Part shown: positions 1 through 7,416 of the stretch, in pieces
Position numbering within the stretch: position 1 is the first letter of the stretch
How the letters are laid out: each line of letters begins with the position of its first letter
Assembly: GCF_009176725.1 (NCBI RefSeq)
Contig: NZ_AP020337.1
Coordinates: 1,240,001 to 1,304,000 of the forward strand
DNA length: 64,000 nt
Reading direction: 5' to 3'
From: Pseudomonas sp. KUIN-1
GTDB taxonomy: Bacteria; Pseudomonadota; Gammaproteobacteria; Pseudomonadales; Pseudomonadaceae
Made by a program: the position numbers and the translations under genes
Notes under the pieces: generated by a model
Databases searched by the model: none
Told to the model about the DNA's origin: nothing
What the model saw: only the letters and a program-made list of their open reading frames with translations

Positions 1-162
1 TTCCGCTGTGGACTTGGGTGATTGAAAATTCGGAGGCGTTCAGTGCGGCGCGAAATCGTTATCTGGACAGGTAAACGTGATGGCTGATGCGCCATCAACC
101 CCTCGCCATTTTCTTCGGCGCCGCTTATCGTGCACGAATAATTCGCCAAGGGATGTGCACGC

Positions 163-654
163 ATGAACTACGAAGAACAAAGTCAGGCCAACAGCGCACT
201 GATCACCCGGTTTTATGAGGCGTTTGCGCAGCTGGATGCCGAGGCGATGAGTGCCTGCTATACCGATGACGTGTTGTTCAGCGACCCTGCCTTTGGTGAA
301 TTGCGCGGTGCTCAGGTCGGTGACATGTGGCGCATGCTGACTTCCCGGGCAAAGAATTTTTCGGTGGTCTTCGATCAGGTGCGAGCCGATGACCAGACTG
401 GCAGTGCGCACTGGGTGGCGACGTACCTGTTCAGTCAGACCGGGCGCACGGTGGTCAACGATATTCAGGCCCGTTTCGTGTTTCGTGATGGCAGGATCTG
501 CGAGCATCGCGATCATTTCGATATGTGGCGCTGGTCGCGCCAGGCCCTGGGTTTGAAGGGCCTGTTGCTTGGCTGGACGCCTTTGGTGCGCAACGCCGTC
601 AGGGCTCAGGCGCTCAAGGGCCTGAAGACCTTTTCAGAGAGCCGCCGTGCCTGA
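163..654 (+). CDS. NTF2-like / SnoaL-fold small protein
   Basis: A 163-residue protein with the layout of the nuclear transport factor 2-like superfamily: an N-terminal helix pair ([20 protein letters not shown]), an acidic strand with a DPAF turn near residues 46-50, and a run of beta strands ending in a His-Asp-His cluster ([11 protein letters not shown]). This fold serves as a small enzyme or ligand-binding domain, so no specific reaction can be assigned. The ATG at 163 has an AAGGGA ribosome site about 9 bases upstream. The next gene starts inside its last codons, so the two are probably co-transcribed. The bases before 163 hold no convincing gene. Confidence 0.8.
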   Translation: MNYEEQSQANSALITRFYEAFAQLDAEAMSACYTDDVLFSDPAFGELRGAQVGDMWRMLTSRAKNFSVVFDQVRADDQTGSAHWVATYLFSQTGRTVVNDIQARFVFRDGRICEHRDHFDMWRWSRQALGLKGLLLGWTPLVRNAVRAQALKGLKTFSESRRA

Positions 655-988
655 GGTCGCCTGCACCGCCAGTGCGTCGACTGCCGAACAGGCGGTCGGC
701 AAACCCTGGTTTGTCTATCTGGTGCGCGCTGCCAACGGCTCGCTGTACTGTGGCATCAGTGATGATCCGCAGCGGCGGTTCGCTGCGCACCAGAGCGGCA
801 AGGGCGCGCGCTTTTTCTCTTCGAGTCCGGCAATGGCGCTGGTCTACGTTGAACAATGGCCCAGCAAGGGCGAGGCGTTACGCCATGAGCGGCTGATCAA
901 GAAGCTCAAAAAAAGCGCCAAAGAGGCGTTGGCTGCCAGCTACGTAATGTCACCGATCCATGCGCGTGATGGTGTCCCATCAGTTTGA
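647..988 (+). CDS. GIY-YIG nuclease family protein (YhbQ-type)
   Basis: A single-domain GIY-YIG protein of 113 residues. The core reads [20 protein letters not shown], where YLV and YCGI stand for the GIY and YIG elements. It is followed by the conserved Arg in [16 protein letters not shown] and the Glu in a later [13 protein letters not shown] helix. The family cleaves or repairs nucleic acid; the role of these stand-alone short members is poorly known. It starts at a GTG that overlaps the stop of the upstream NTF2-like gene by 8 bases, which indicates translational coupling. The first 20 or so residues are poorly conserved in character, so the start could be slightly different. Confidence 0.82.
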   Translation: MPEVACTASASTAEQAVGKPWFVYLVRAANGSLYCGISDDPQRRFAAHQSGKGARFFSSSPAMALVYVEQWPSKGEALRHERLIKKLKKSAKEALAASYVMSPIHARDGVPSV

Positions 989-1052
989 GGTCGTGGGCGG
1001 CCAGGGTACTGCGGGTTAAGCTGTGTTTTTCCCATGTGCACAGAGGCTGAAC

Positions 1053-1985
1053 ATGTCCGAGTTGATCCTTCACCACTACCCCACGTCGCTGTTCGCCGAA
1101 AAAGCCCGTCTGATGCTGGGTTTCAAAGGCCTCACATGGCGTTCGGTGACTATCCCTTCGATCATGCCCAAGCCTGACCTGACTGCATTGACCGGCGGTT
1201 ATCGCAGAACCCCGGTATTGCAGGCCGGAGCGGACATCTACTGTGATACGGCACTGATGGCGCGGCGTCTGGAGCAGGAAAAAGCCTCGCCAGCGTTTTA
1301 CCCGAAGGGGCAGGAGTTCACGGTTGCCGGCCTGGCCGCCTGGGCCGATTCGGTGCTGTTCATGCATGCCGTGAGTCTGGTATTTCAGCCTGAATCAATG
1401 GCTGTGCGCTTCGCCAAGGTGCCGCCAGACGCCGCCAAGGCCTTCGTCGCCGACCGTTCGACGCTGTTCAACGGCGGCACTGCGTCGCGCCCGCCTGTGG
1501 AGCAGGTCAAACACCAATGGCCGACCCTGATGTCGCGCCTGGAGCTGCAACTCTCGCACGGCGGCGATTTCCTGTTCGGCGTACCGTCGATTGCCGATTT
1601 GTCGGTCGCTCATACATTGTGGTTTCTCAAGCAGACGCCGGTGACCGCACCCTTTGTCGATGAGTATCCGAGTGTCAGGGCCTGGCTTGATCGTGTGCTG
1701 GGTTTTGGTCATGGCACGTTCAGCGACCTGAGCTCGGCAGATGCCATCGAAATCGCCAGAAACGCCACGCCTGCGCCATTGCCCGATGAAACTCTCGTCG
1801 ATCCAAATGGCTTCAAGGCAGGTGACAAGGTTGCGGTTTCTGCGGTCGACTATGGCGTCGAAGCGGTTGAGGGCGAGCTGGTATTTACCGGCCGCGAAGA
1901 GCTGATCCTGCGCCGCGAGGACGAGCGTGCCGGTGTCGTGCACGTACACTTCCCGAGAATGGGCTATCGGATCGAGAAGCGCTGA
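1053..1985 (+). CDS. glutathione S-transferase family protein with extra C-terminal domain
   Basis: The N-terminal 80 residues form a thioredoxin-like GST domain (LILHHYPTSLFAEKARLMLG, then the TPVL cis-proline turn and a DTALMARRLEQE segment that matches the glutathione-binding SNAIL/TRAIL position). Residues of about 90-225 look like the all-helical GST C domain. The last 75 or so residues (from PDETLVDPNGFKAGDKVAV) are a beta-rich tail absent from ordinary GSTs, which end near residue 210-220. An upstream in-frame GTG exists at 1023, but the ATG at 1053 begins directly at the conserved first strand and is preferred. Substrate is unknown. Confidence 0.8.
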   Translation: MSELILHHYPTSLFAEKARLMLGFKGLTWRSVTIPSIMPKPDLTALTGGYRRTPVLQAGADIYCDTALMARRLEQEKASPAFYPKGQEFTVAGLAAWADSVLFMHAVSLVFQPESMAVRFAKVPPDAAKAFVADRSTLFNGGTASRPPVEQVKHQWPTLMSRLELQLSHGGDFLFGVPSIADLSVAHTLWFLKQTPVTAPFVDEYPSVRAWLDRVLGFGHGTFSDLSSADAIEIARNATPAPLPDETLVDPNGFKAGDKVAVSAVDYGVEAVEGELVFTGREELILRREDERAGVVHVHFPRMGYRIEKR

Positions 1986-2046
1986 GGTTCAACGATGCTC
2001 TGCGTCGCAAAGAGGACGCTGAGCGTTGGCACGCTAGCCAGGCGGG

Positions 2047-2397
2047 TTACTTCAACGCCGCCAGTATCTGGTCCGGGTCAAACCCCCGGATCAGTGTGCC
2101 GTTGACGTCGATCAGCGGGATGCCTCTGCCACCCAGCGCTTCATAGGCCTTGCGGCCTTCTTCCGACTTCTCGATGTCGAACTCCTGATACGCAATCCCC
2201 TTGCTGTCCAGAAAACGCCGGGTCTGCTTGCAGTAGCCGCACCAGTCAGTGGCGTACATCACCACTTTCGCCTGGCTGTAGCTCTGTGCGACGTCTGCCG
2301 GGGGCGGGTTGACAAAGTGCTCGATCCTGCCCCAGTTCTGGTAAATCACGACCACCAGCATGATCAGGGCAAACTTCTTGAGGGTACGCAGCAGCAT
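2047..2397 (-). CDS. membrane-anchored glutaredoxin-like protein
   Basis: A 116-residue protein with an N-terminal hydrophobic segment (residues 7-20, FALIMLVVVIYQ) that probably anchors it to the inner membrane. A glutaredoxin domain follows with the redox motif CGYC (VVMYATDWCGYCKQTRRFL), the cis-proline turn GRGIPLIDVNG and a GFDPDQI C-terminal helix. Glutaredoxin-fold proteins reduce disulfides or glutathione mixed disulfides. The anchor implies action at the membrane, possibly on the periplasmic side, but the topology is not fixed by the sequence. It ends 5 bases before the yejK stop codon and shares its strand, so the pair is likely one transcript. Confidence 0.85.
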   Translation of the reverse strand: MLLRTLKKFALIMLVVVIYQNWGRIEHFVNPPPADVAQSYSQAKVVMYATDWCGYCKQTRRFLDSKGIAYQEFDIEKSEEGRKAYEALGGRGIPLIDVNGTLIRGFDPDQILAALK

Positions 2398-2402
2398 CTC
2401 GG

Positions 2403-3404
2403 TTACCGTCGCTTCAACTGGTCGGTCAGTTGCGTCGGCAGCCCTTTGATGATCAGGGTACCGGCGCTTTCGTCGTATTCGATCTTGTCGCCCAGCAGGT
2501 GCGCTTCAAAACTGATCGACAGGCCCTCGGCGCGGCCGGTGAAGCGGCGGAACTGGTTGAGGGTGCGCTTATCCGCCGGTATTTCCGGGGACAGGCCGTA
2601 ATCCTTGTTGCGAATGTGATCGTAGAAGGCACGCGGACGCTCTTCGTCGATCAGCTCGGACAGTTCCTCCAGGCCCATCGGTTCGCCCATCTTGCTCTGA
2701 CTGCTGGCGTAGTCGACCAGGGTCTTGGTCTTCTCGCGGGCCGATTCTTCCGGCAGGTCTTCGCTTTCGACGAAATCACTGAACGCCTTGAGCAGCGTGC
2801 GGGTTTCGCCGGGGCCATCCACGCCTTCCTGGCAACCGATGAAGTCGCGGAAGTACTCGGAAACCTTCTTGCCGTTCTTGCCCTTGATGAACGAGATGTA
2901 TTGCTTGGACTGCTTGTTGTTCTGCCACTCGGAAATATTGATTCGGGCGGCGAGGTGCAACTGGCCAAGGTCCAGGTGCCGGGACGGGGTCACGTCCAGT
3001 TCGGCATTCACTGCCACGCCTTCGCTGTGGTGCAGCAGGGCGATGGCCAGGTAGTCGGTCATGCCTTGCTGATAATGGGCGAACAGCACGTGGCCACCCA
3101 CTGACAGATTGGATTCTTCCATGAGCTTTTGCAGGTGCTCGACTGCCATTCGGGAGAACGCCGTGAAGTCGCTGCCGCCGTCGATGTATTCCTTCAGCCA
3201 GCCACTGAATGGATGTGCGCCGGACTCGGGATGGAACAGGCCCCATGCCTTGCCCTGTTTGGCGTTATAGCTTTCGTTGAGGTCGGCCAGCATGTTCTCG
3301 ATGGCCTGGGACTCAGCGAGTTCGGAGTCGCGTGCATGGAGAACAGCGGGCGTACCGTCGGGTTTCTTCTCGATCAGGTGGACGATGCAGTGACGGATCG
3401 GCAT
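2403..3404 (-). CDS. yejK: nucleoid-associated protein YejK/NdpA
   Basis: This 333-residue protein matches the NdpA (37 kDa nucleoid-associated protein) family over its whole length, from [19 protein letters not shown] to a C-terminal region rich in acidic residues ([17 protein letters not shown]). Its length fits the family (about 335). The frame stays open upstream to 3653, but the ATG at 3404 begins at the family's conserved start, and the upstream part is a chance extension. It lies next to the HU-type gene hupN, divergently oriented, as in other pseudomonads, so two nucleoid proteins share the intergenic space. Confidence 0.92.
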
Positions 3405-3797
3405 GGGCTTCTCGGCTGAAAAAGGTGAAGAGCGTGCAGCTCGTTGCAAGATGCCCAGTGTAACGCACGCATGCGCCTGATGGCCCCGGACGGGCTGGTT
3501 TTCGCCAGCAGCGAGTGTTTGCTGGATGTTTTTTGTGCAATTAACATTAAAACCTGACCAAAAGGATAGGTAGAGGCGGATATTTGCCCGGCTCTGTGCT
3601 AGTTTTGCGCGGTCTTGCGCACTTAGCGCGTCAAGCGTGCAGTTAGCGCACACGTAGGTCGAACCATTACCCGGTTTCAGTATCTACACTTTCGCGATTA
3701 ATCGTGGCTGCTAGCGGGTGGCCAGGTTCGTTGCCTGGCCACGGGCCGACGTTGCGCTCTGCAATCCAAATGAATTTGATAGGGAAGGAACACCACC
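3405..3797. promoter_or_regulatory. divergent control region between yejK and hupN
   Basis: A 393-base gene-free stretch. The part next to yejK is AT-rich (around 3525-3560). It contains a near-direct repeat, GCACTTAGCGC at 3619-3629 and GCAGTTAGCGC at 3639-3649, spaced by 20 bases (about two helical turns). A strong hairpin lies nearer to hupN. GGAAGGA at 3783-3789 serves hupN as ribosome site. No individual promoter box can be fixed with confidence. Confidence 0.5.
3718..3742 (+). promoter_or_regulatory. hairpin in the hupN leader
   Basis: GTGGCCAGG at 3718-3726 and CCTGGCCAC at 3734-3742 form a perfect 9-base stem with a 7-base loop. There is no T-run after it, so it is not an ordinary terminator. 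It ends 55 bases before the hupN ATG, in the presumed untranslated leader, and could affect mRNA stability or protein binding. Confidence 0.5.
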
Positions 3798-4079
3798 ATG
3801 GCTCTTACTAAAGACCAATTGATCGCCGATATCGCTGAATCTATCGAAGCGCCAAAAACCACCGCGCGTAATGCTCTTGAGCAATTGGGCCAAATTGTTG
3901 CCGACCAATTGGAAAACGGCGTGGAAATCACTTTGCCAGGTATCGGCAAACTGAAAGTTGCAGAGCGTCCAGCTCGCACTGGCCGCAACCCTTCGACTGG
4001 CGCTGCCATCGAAATCGCTGCCAAGAAAGTTATCAAGTTCGTACCAGCCAAAGTGCTGACCGACTCGATCAACAAGTAA
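3798..4079 (+). CDS. hupN: HU-family DNA-binding protein (HupN type)
   Basis: A typical 93-residue HU protein: two N-terminal helices (LTKDQLIADIAESIE...), the beta saddle, and the DNA-inserting arm with the RTGRNPSTG proline turn (around residues 57-65), followed by the conserved VIKFVPAK strand. HU dimers bend and compact DNA with little sequence preference. Pseudomonads carry several paralogues; this one sits next to yejK and near valS, the position of P. putida hupN, so the paralogue name rests on synteny. GGAAGGA lies about 9 bases upstream of the ATG. A strong terminator follows 16 bases after the stop, so it is a single-gene unit. Confidence 0.9.
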   Translation: MALTKDQLIADIAESIEAPKTTARNALEQLGQIVADQLENGVEITLPGIGKLKVAERPARTGRNPSTGAAIEIAAKKVIKFVPAKVLTDSINK

Positions 4080-4095
4080 GCAACCGCTTGCTGTG

Positions 4096-4133
4096 AAAAA
4101 GCCGTGCACCGGTTAACCGGGCACGGCTTTTTT
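4096..4133 (+). terminator. Rho-independent terminator of hupN
   Basis: AAAAAGCCGTGC pairs with GCACGGCTTTTTT around a short GC-rich loop, ending in a T-run. The A-run on the left also makes it usable from the opposite strand. Confidence 0.9.
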
Positions 4134-4183
4134 GTGGGCGCCTGATTGGACACCTCCCGCAAAGTCGGACGCAGAGCGTCCAG

Positions 4184-4617
4184 AACGGTCCTCCAGACGC
4201 CTATCGTTCCTCACGCTCCACAGCGTGGGAATGCCTTGCGTGACGCTCCGCGTCACAGATCTGTGCCGCACTGCATACTCAAGAGAGGACGCAGAGCGTC
4301 CAGAACGGCATGCCGACGCGGAGCGTCGCACGATAGTCGAGATTACGGCATGCCGACGCGGCGTCGCACGATAGTTGAGATTATCGTTCCTCACGCTCCA
4401 GCGTGGGAATGCCTTGCGTGACGCTCTGCGTCACAGATCTGTGCCGCACTGCATATTCAAGAGAGGACGCAGAGCGTCCAGAACGGCATGCCGACGCGGA
4501 GCGTCGCACGATAGTCGAGGTTAAGGCATGTCGCTGCGGAGTCGCACGATAGTCGAGATTACGGCCTGCCGACGCGGCGTCGCACGATAGTTGAGATTAT
4601 CGTTCCTCACGCTCCAG
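4184..4617. repeat. tandem composite palindromic repeats, block 1 (left part)
   Basis: About two full units and the start of a third, each roughly 185-215 bases. A unit runs: CGTTCCTCACGCTCCAGCGT, GTGACGCtctGCGTCAC, a spacer with CTGTGCCGCACTGCATA, GGACGCAGAGCGTCC, then one to three GACGCGGAGCGTC...ACGATAGTCGAGATTA arms. Each part is a short palindrome, so the unit resembles a BIME/REP composite. Open frames across it, rich in RRASRT and VPHAP peptides, change frame between units and show no ribosome sites; they are accidental. The third unit is interrupted by the IS at 4618. Confidence 0.85.
4615..4617. repeat. target-site duplication CAG, left of IS copy 1
   Basis: CAG here and CAG at 6050-6052 flank the element. 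Removing the IS and one CAG restores the uninterrupted repeat sequence GCTCCAGCGTGGG seen at 4396-4408. A 3-base duplication is normal for IS150-group elements. Confidence 0.85.
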
Positions 4618-4645
4618 TGGACTGCCCCCCGAAAGTTGGACAGTT

Positions 4646-5452
4646 TTAGCTCGCCGCCTGAGCCCTGTATTTTACGGGGCTCAAGCCGTTTAGCTTCAGC
4701 TTGATGCGGTCATTGTTGTAGTAGCGGATGTACTCATCCAGACCTGCCTTCAGCTCTTCTATGCTTTCAAATCGTTTCAAATAGAAAAACTCGGACTTCA
4801 GCGTACCAAAGAAGCTTTCCATTGCGGCATTGTCCAGGCAATTTCCCTTACGCGACATGCTTTGCTTCACGCCCTTGACCGCCAGCTTTTGACGGTACTG
4901 CGCGTGTTGATACTGCCAGCCCTGATCCGAGTGCATCACAAGCTTCGGCTCGTCCTGCAACTGCTGGAGAGCCTTGTCCAGCATATTGGTGACCAGCTCA
5001 AAGCACGGCCTGGTAGACACTTCGTACGCCACGATCTCACCGTTGTACAGGTCCATCACGGGCGAGAGGTACAGCTTTCGATTGGCCACTTTAAACTCGG
5101 TCACATCGGTCACCCATTTCTGGTTCGGGCGTTGCGCCGTGAACTTGCGCTCCAGCAAATTCGGCGCAATTTTCCCGACGGTGCCCTTATAGGAGCGGTA
5201 CTTCTTGGGTCGCACAACTGATCTCAGGCCCAGTTCAGCCATCAATCGCTCCACAACCTTCTTGTTGACCAACGTGCCTGAGTTGCGAATGACCGCCGTG
5301 ATACGCCGAGCCCCATAAAGACCTCTCTCCTCGTGATAAACACGCTCTATCTCCTGCTTCAGAGCTGCATCTGGATCGGGTCTGGATTGCACCTGAGCCT
5401 GATAGTAAAACGTGCTGCGCGCCAGGCCCGCCAGCGTCAGAAGGGCGCACAT
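4646..5452 (-). CDS. IS3-family transposase OrfB, copy 1
   Basis: A 268-residue integrase-core protein. The N-terminal HTH_21 part includes YHEERGLYGARRITAVIR. The DDE catalytic residues are visible in WVTDVTEFKV (first Asp), MHSDQGWQY (second Asp) and AAMESFFGTLKSE (Glu, 35 residues after the second Asp). The frame is open upstream of the ATG and lies -1 to orfA, so the active transposase is probably an OrfAB fusion made by -1 frameshifting, as is usual in IS3 elements. Confidence 0.93.
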   Translation of the reverse strand: MCALLTLAGLARSTFYYQAQVQSRPDPDAALKQEIERVYHEERGLYGARRITAVIRNSGTLVNKKVVERLMAELGLRSVVRPKKYRSYKGTVGKIAPNLLERKFTAQRPNQKWVTDVTEFKVANRKLYLSPVMDLYNGEIVAYEVSTRPCFELVTNMLDKALQQLQDEPKLVMHSDQGWQYQHAQYRQKLAVKGVKQSMSRKGNCLDNAAMESFFGTLKSEFFYLKRFESIEELKAGLDEYIRYYNNDRIKLKLNGLSPVKYRAQAAS

Positions 5453-5481
5453 CGGAAACCGGTTCCTCAGTTGTTTGACGA

Positions 5482-5997
5482 TCAGGGCTTTTTCTTTTGC
5501 CGTCGTTGCTGCTCCTTCAACTCTTCCAACTTTTTTAGGTAAGCGTTCTCCATGCGCAGGTATTCAAGCTCGGCCATTAACTGGTCGCGTGTCTTGTGCG
5601 TATCGTCAGCGGTTACGGGTTCGGTGGGATAAGGCTTCTTGGGCATGGCAGCAGGCTTTCTTCTTGTGGGAACACGCGGGGCTAGACCGTCACTGTAATG
5701 CTGCTGTTCCCAAATGACTATTTGGCCAGGATCACCAATACCAAAATGCGCTGCGGTCTGGCGAAGCGACAGCCCGTGCTCGCGCTTGTGCTCAAGCACT
5801 GAGCGTTTGAAGGCTTTACTGTACCGAAGACCAGGCTTGCGATGGCCTGTGTGCCCATGGCTCTTGTAATTGGCGACCCAGCGTCGAAGCAGGCTGAAAT
5901 CGATCGAGAACTGACTGGCCACCTTGCGAAAGCCGATGTTGCCTTCAAGGTACGCTTTGACGACGGGGAGTTTGAATTGCTCTGAATACTTGGCCAT
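5482..5997 (-). CDS. IS3-family OrfA (helix-turn-helix protein), copy 1
   Basis: A 171-residue protein with two helix-turn-helix segments (FRKVASQFSIDFSLLRRWV, near residues 23-41; SLRQTAAHFGIGDPGQIVIW, near 77-96) and a leucine-rich coiled coil (LMAELEYLRMENAYLKKLEEL) near the C-terminus, the normal make-up of IS150-group OrfA. It binds the IS ends and dimerises. The gene ends in an A-rich AAAAAG run that could serve as the slippery site for the -1 shift into orfB. Confidence 0.92.
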   Translation of the reverse strand: MAKYSEQFKLPVVKAYLEGNIGFRKVASQFSIDFSLLRRWVANYKSHGHTGHRKPGLRYSKAFKRSVLEHKREHGLSLRQTAAHFGIGDPGQIVIWEQQHYSDGLAPRVPTRRKPAAMPKKPYPTEPVTADDTHKTRDQLMAELEYLRMENAYLKKLEELKEQQRRQKKKP

Positions 5998-6049
5998 TTG
6001 AACACCCCCATTAGGTCGGATTGGTGTCCAACTTCTTGGGGGCAGTCCA

Positions 6050-6270
6050 CAGCGTGGGAATGCCTTGCGTGACGCTCTGCGTCACAGAACTGTGCCGCAC
6101 TGCATACTCAAGAGAGGACGCAGAGCGTCCAGAACGGCATGCCGACGCGGAGCGTCGCACGATAGTCGAGGTTAAGGCATGTCGCTGTGGAGTCGCACGA
6201 TAGTCGAGATTACGGCCTGCCGACGCGGCGTCGCACGATAGTCGAGATTAGGCGCTTGTTCACGATAGTC
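6050..6270. repeat. tandem palindromic repeats, block 1 (right part)
   Basis: Continuation of the third unit after the IS: CAGCGTGGGAATGCCTTGCG, GTGACGCtctGCGTCAC, GGACGCAGAGCGTCC, then several arms ending in CGCACGATAGTCGAG. The last partial arm, CACGATAGTCGAG, directly touches the stop codon of rlmF at 6274-6276, so the block fills the whole space between the IS and that gene. Confidence 0.8.
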
Positions 6271-6273
6271 GAG

Positions 6274-7260
6274 TCAGCCTGGTGCGCGCTGTGCCTTGTC
6301 GAGGAAGGTCCAGGCCACAAAACGGCTTTGCTTCTGGCCCTGGCCCATTTCCACTACCTTCACTTCCAGCGCGCCGGCTTTTTTCAGGGCGCTGTGGATC
6401 GGCGGCAGGTTGGAGGCCTTGGACACCAGTGTGCTGAACCACGCCACCTGGCTCGGCAGCAAGGCGCTTTCCTGGATCAACTGCGTTATGAAGCCGATCT
6501 CGCCGCCGTCGCACCACAACTCCTGCGACTGTCCACCGAAATTGAGCACCGGCAGCTTGCGCTTGGGATCAGCCTTGCCCAGCGCCCGCCACTTGCGCTG
6601 GCTGCCACGCTGCGCTTCTTCCAGCGAGGCATGGAAGGGCGGGTTGCAGAGGCTGACGTGGAAGCGTTCGCTGCTGTCGAGCAGCCCGAGCAGGATCTGC
6701 TTGCGATTGGCCTGCTGGCGCACGCTGATGGCCTTGCTGAGGCCGTTGGCCTTCACAATCGTGGTGGCTGCGGCGATGGCGGTGCTGTCGATGTCCGAAC
6801 CCACGAACTGCCAGCCATAGTCGCTATGCCCCAGCAACGGGTAGATGCAATTGGCGCCAGTGCCGATGTCCAGCGCCTTGATGGAGGCGCCGCGTGGTAT
6901 CACGCCTTCGTTATCTTCGGCCAGCAGGTCGGCAAGGAAGTGCAGATAGTCCGCACGCCCCGGAATCGGCGGGCACAGGTAATCGGCCGGAATGTCCCAA
7001 TGGGCGATGCCATAGAACGCTTTGAGCAGCGCGCGGTTGAACACCCGTACCGCCTGCGGATTGGCGAAGTCGATGCTTTCCTTGCCGTAAGGATTGAGGA
7101 TCACGAAGGCTGCCAGCTCGGGGCTGGATTTGATCAGCTTCGCAAAGTCGTACTGGCCCTGATGCCGATTGCGCGGGTGCAAGGTGGCCTTTTCACGCGG
7201 CGCAGCAGGTTTGGCTGGCCGCTGAGGCTTCTTGCGCGGTGGTTTGCGGGTATCGGTCAT
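6274..7260 (-). CDS. rlmF: 23S rRNA (adenine(1618)-N6)-methyltransferase RlmF
   Basis: A 328-residue SAM-dependent methyltransferase that modifies A1618 of 23S rRNA. A basic N-terminal tail ([19 protein letters not shown]) leads into the family signature [13 protein letters not shown]. The SAM-binding loop is [15 protein letters not shown] (about 130-144), and the adenine-N6 catalytic motif NPPF is at about 206-209. Length and motifs fit RlmF fully. It ends at the repeat block, so its native 3' flank may have been replaced. It lies downstream of valS on the same strand, separated by a terminator. Confidence 0.92.
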   Translation of the reverse strand: MTDTRKPPRKKPQRPAKPAAPREKATLHPRNRHQGQYDFAKLIKSSPELAAFVILNPYGKESIDFANPQAVRVFNRALLKAFYGIAHWDIPADYLCPPIPGRADYLHFLADLLAEDNEGVIPRGASIKALDIGTGANCIYPLLGHSDYGWQFVGSDIDSTAIAAATTIVKANGLSKAISVRQQANRKQILLGLLDSSERFHVSLCNPPFHASLEEAQRGSQRKWRALGKADPKRKLPVLNFGGQSQELWCDGGEIGFITQLIQESALLPSQVAWFSTLVSKASNLPPIHSALKKAGALEVKVVEMGQGQKQSRFVAWTFLDKAQRAPG

Positions 7261-7376
7261 GGGTTCGATGTCAGCCGTGAGGTTGAGTTGCCTGGCTTAT
7301 TCGCGAGCAAGCGCAGCGTCGCCTTTGGCGTAGTACGCGTTGCTCGCGAATAAGTCAGTACAGAAGTTCAGATAAC

Positions 7377-7409
7377 AAAAAGCCAGCCCATGATCGGGCT
7401 GGCTTTTCT
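7377..7409 (-). terminator. terminator of valS
   Basis: AGCCAGCCC at 7381-7389 pairs with GGGCTGGCT at 7396-7404 around a 6-base loop. On the minus strand it is followed by a T-run and lies just after the valS stop codon. Confidence 0.9.
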
Positions 7410-7416
7410 GGCCACC

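Larger units (their letters stand above)
4618..6049 (-). mobile_element. IS3-family (IS150-group) insertion sequence, copy 1
   Basis: A 1432-base element bounded by imperfect inverted repeats of about 25 bases that start TGGACTGCCCCC and contain AGTTGGACA. It carries two overlapping-frame genes, orfA and orfB, on the minus strand. A second copy of equal length lies at 28471-29902 in the opposite orientation. The two copies differ by at least two amino-acid changes: in OrfA Pro here against Thr at residue 11 (KLPVVK/KLTVVK), and in OrfB YYNND here against YYNHD. Both copies sit at the same base of the same repeat type. Confidence 0.93.

Noticed and set aside
4184..6270. Periodic repeats as a possible CRISPR array
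   Set aside because: Units are about 190-215 bases with internal palindromes and similar, not unique, intervening sequence. No cas genes are nearby.
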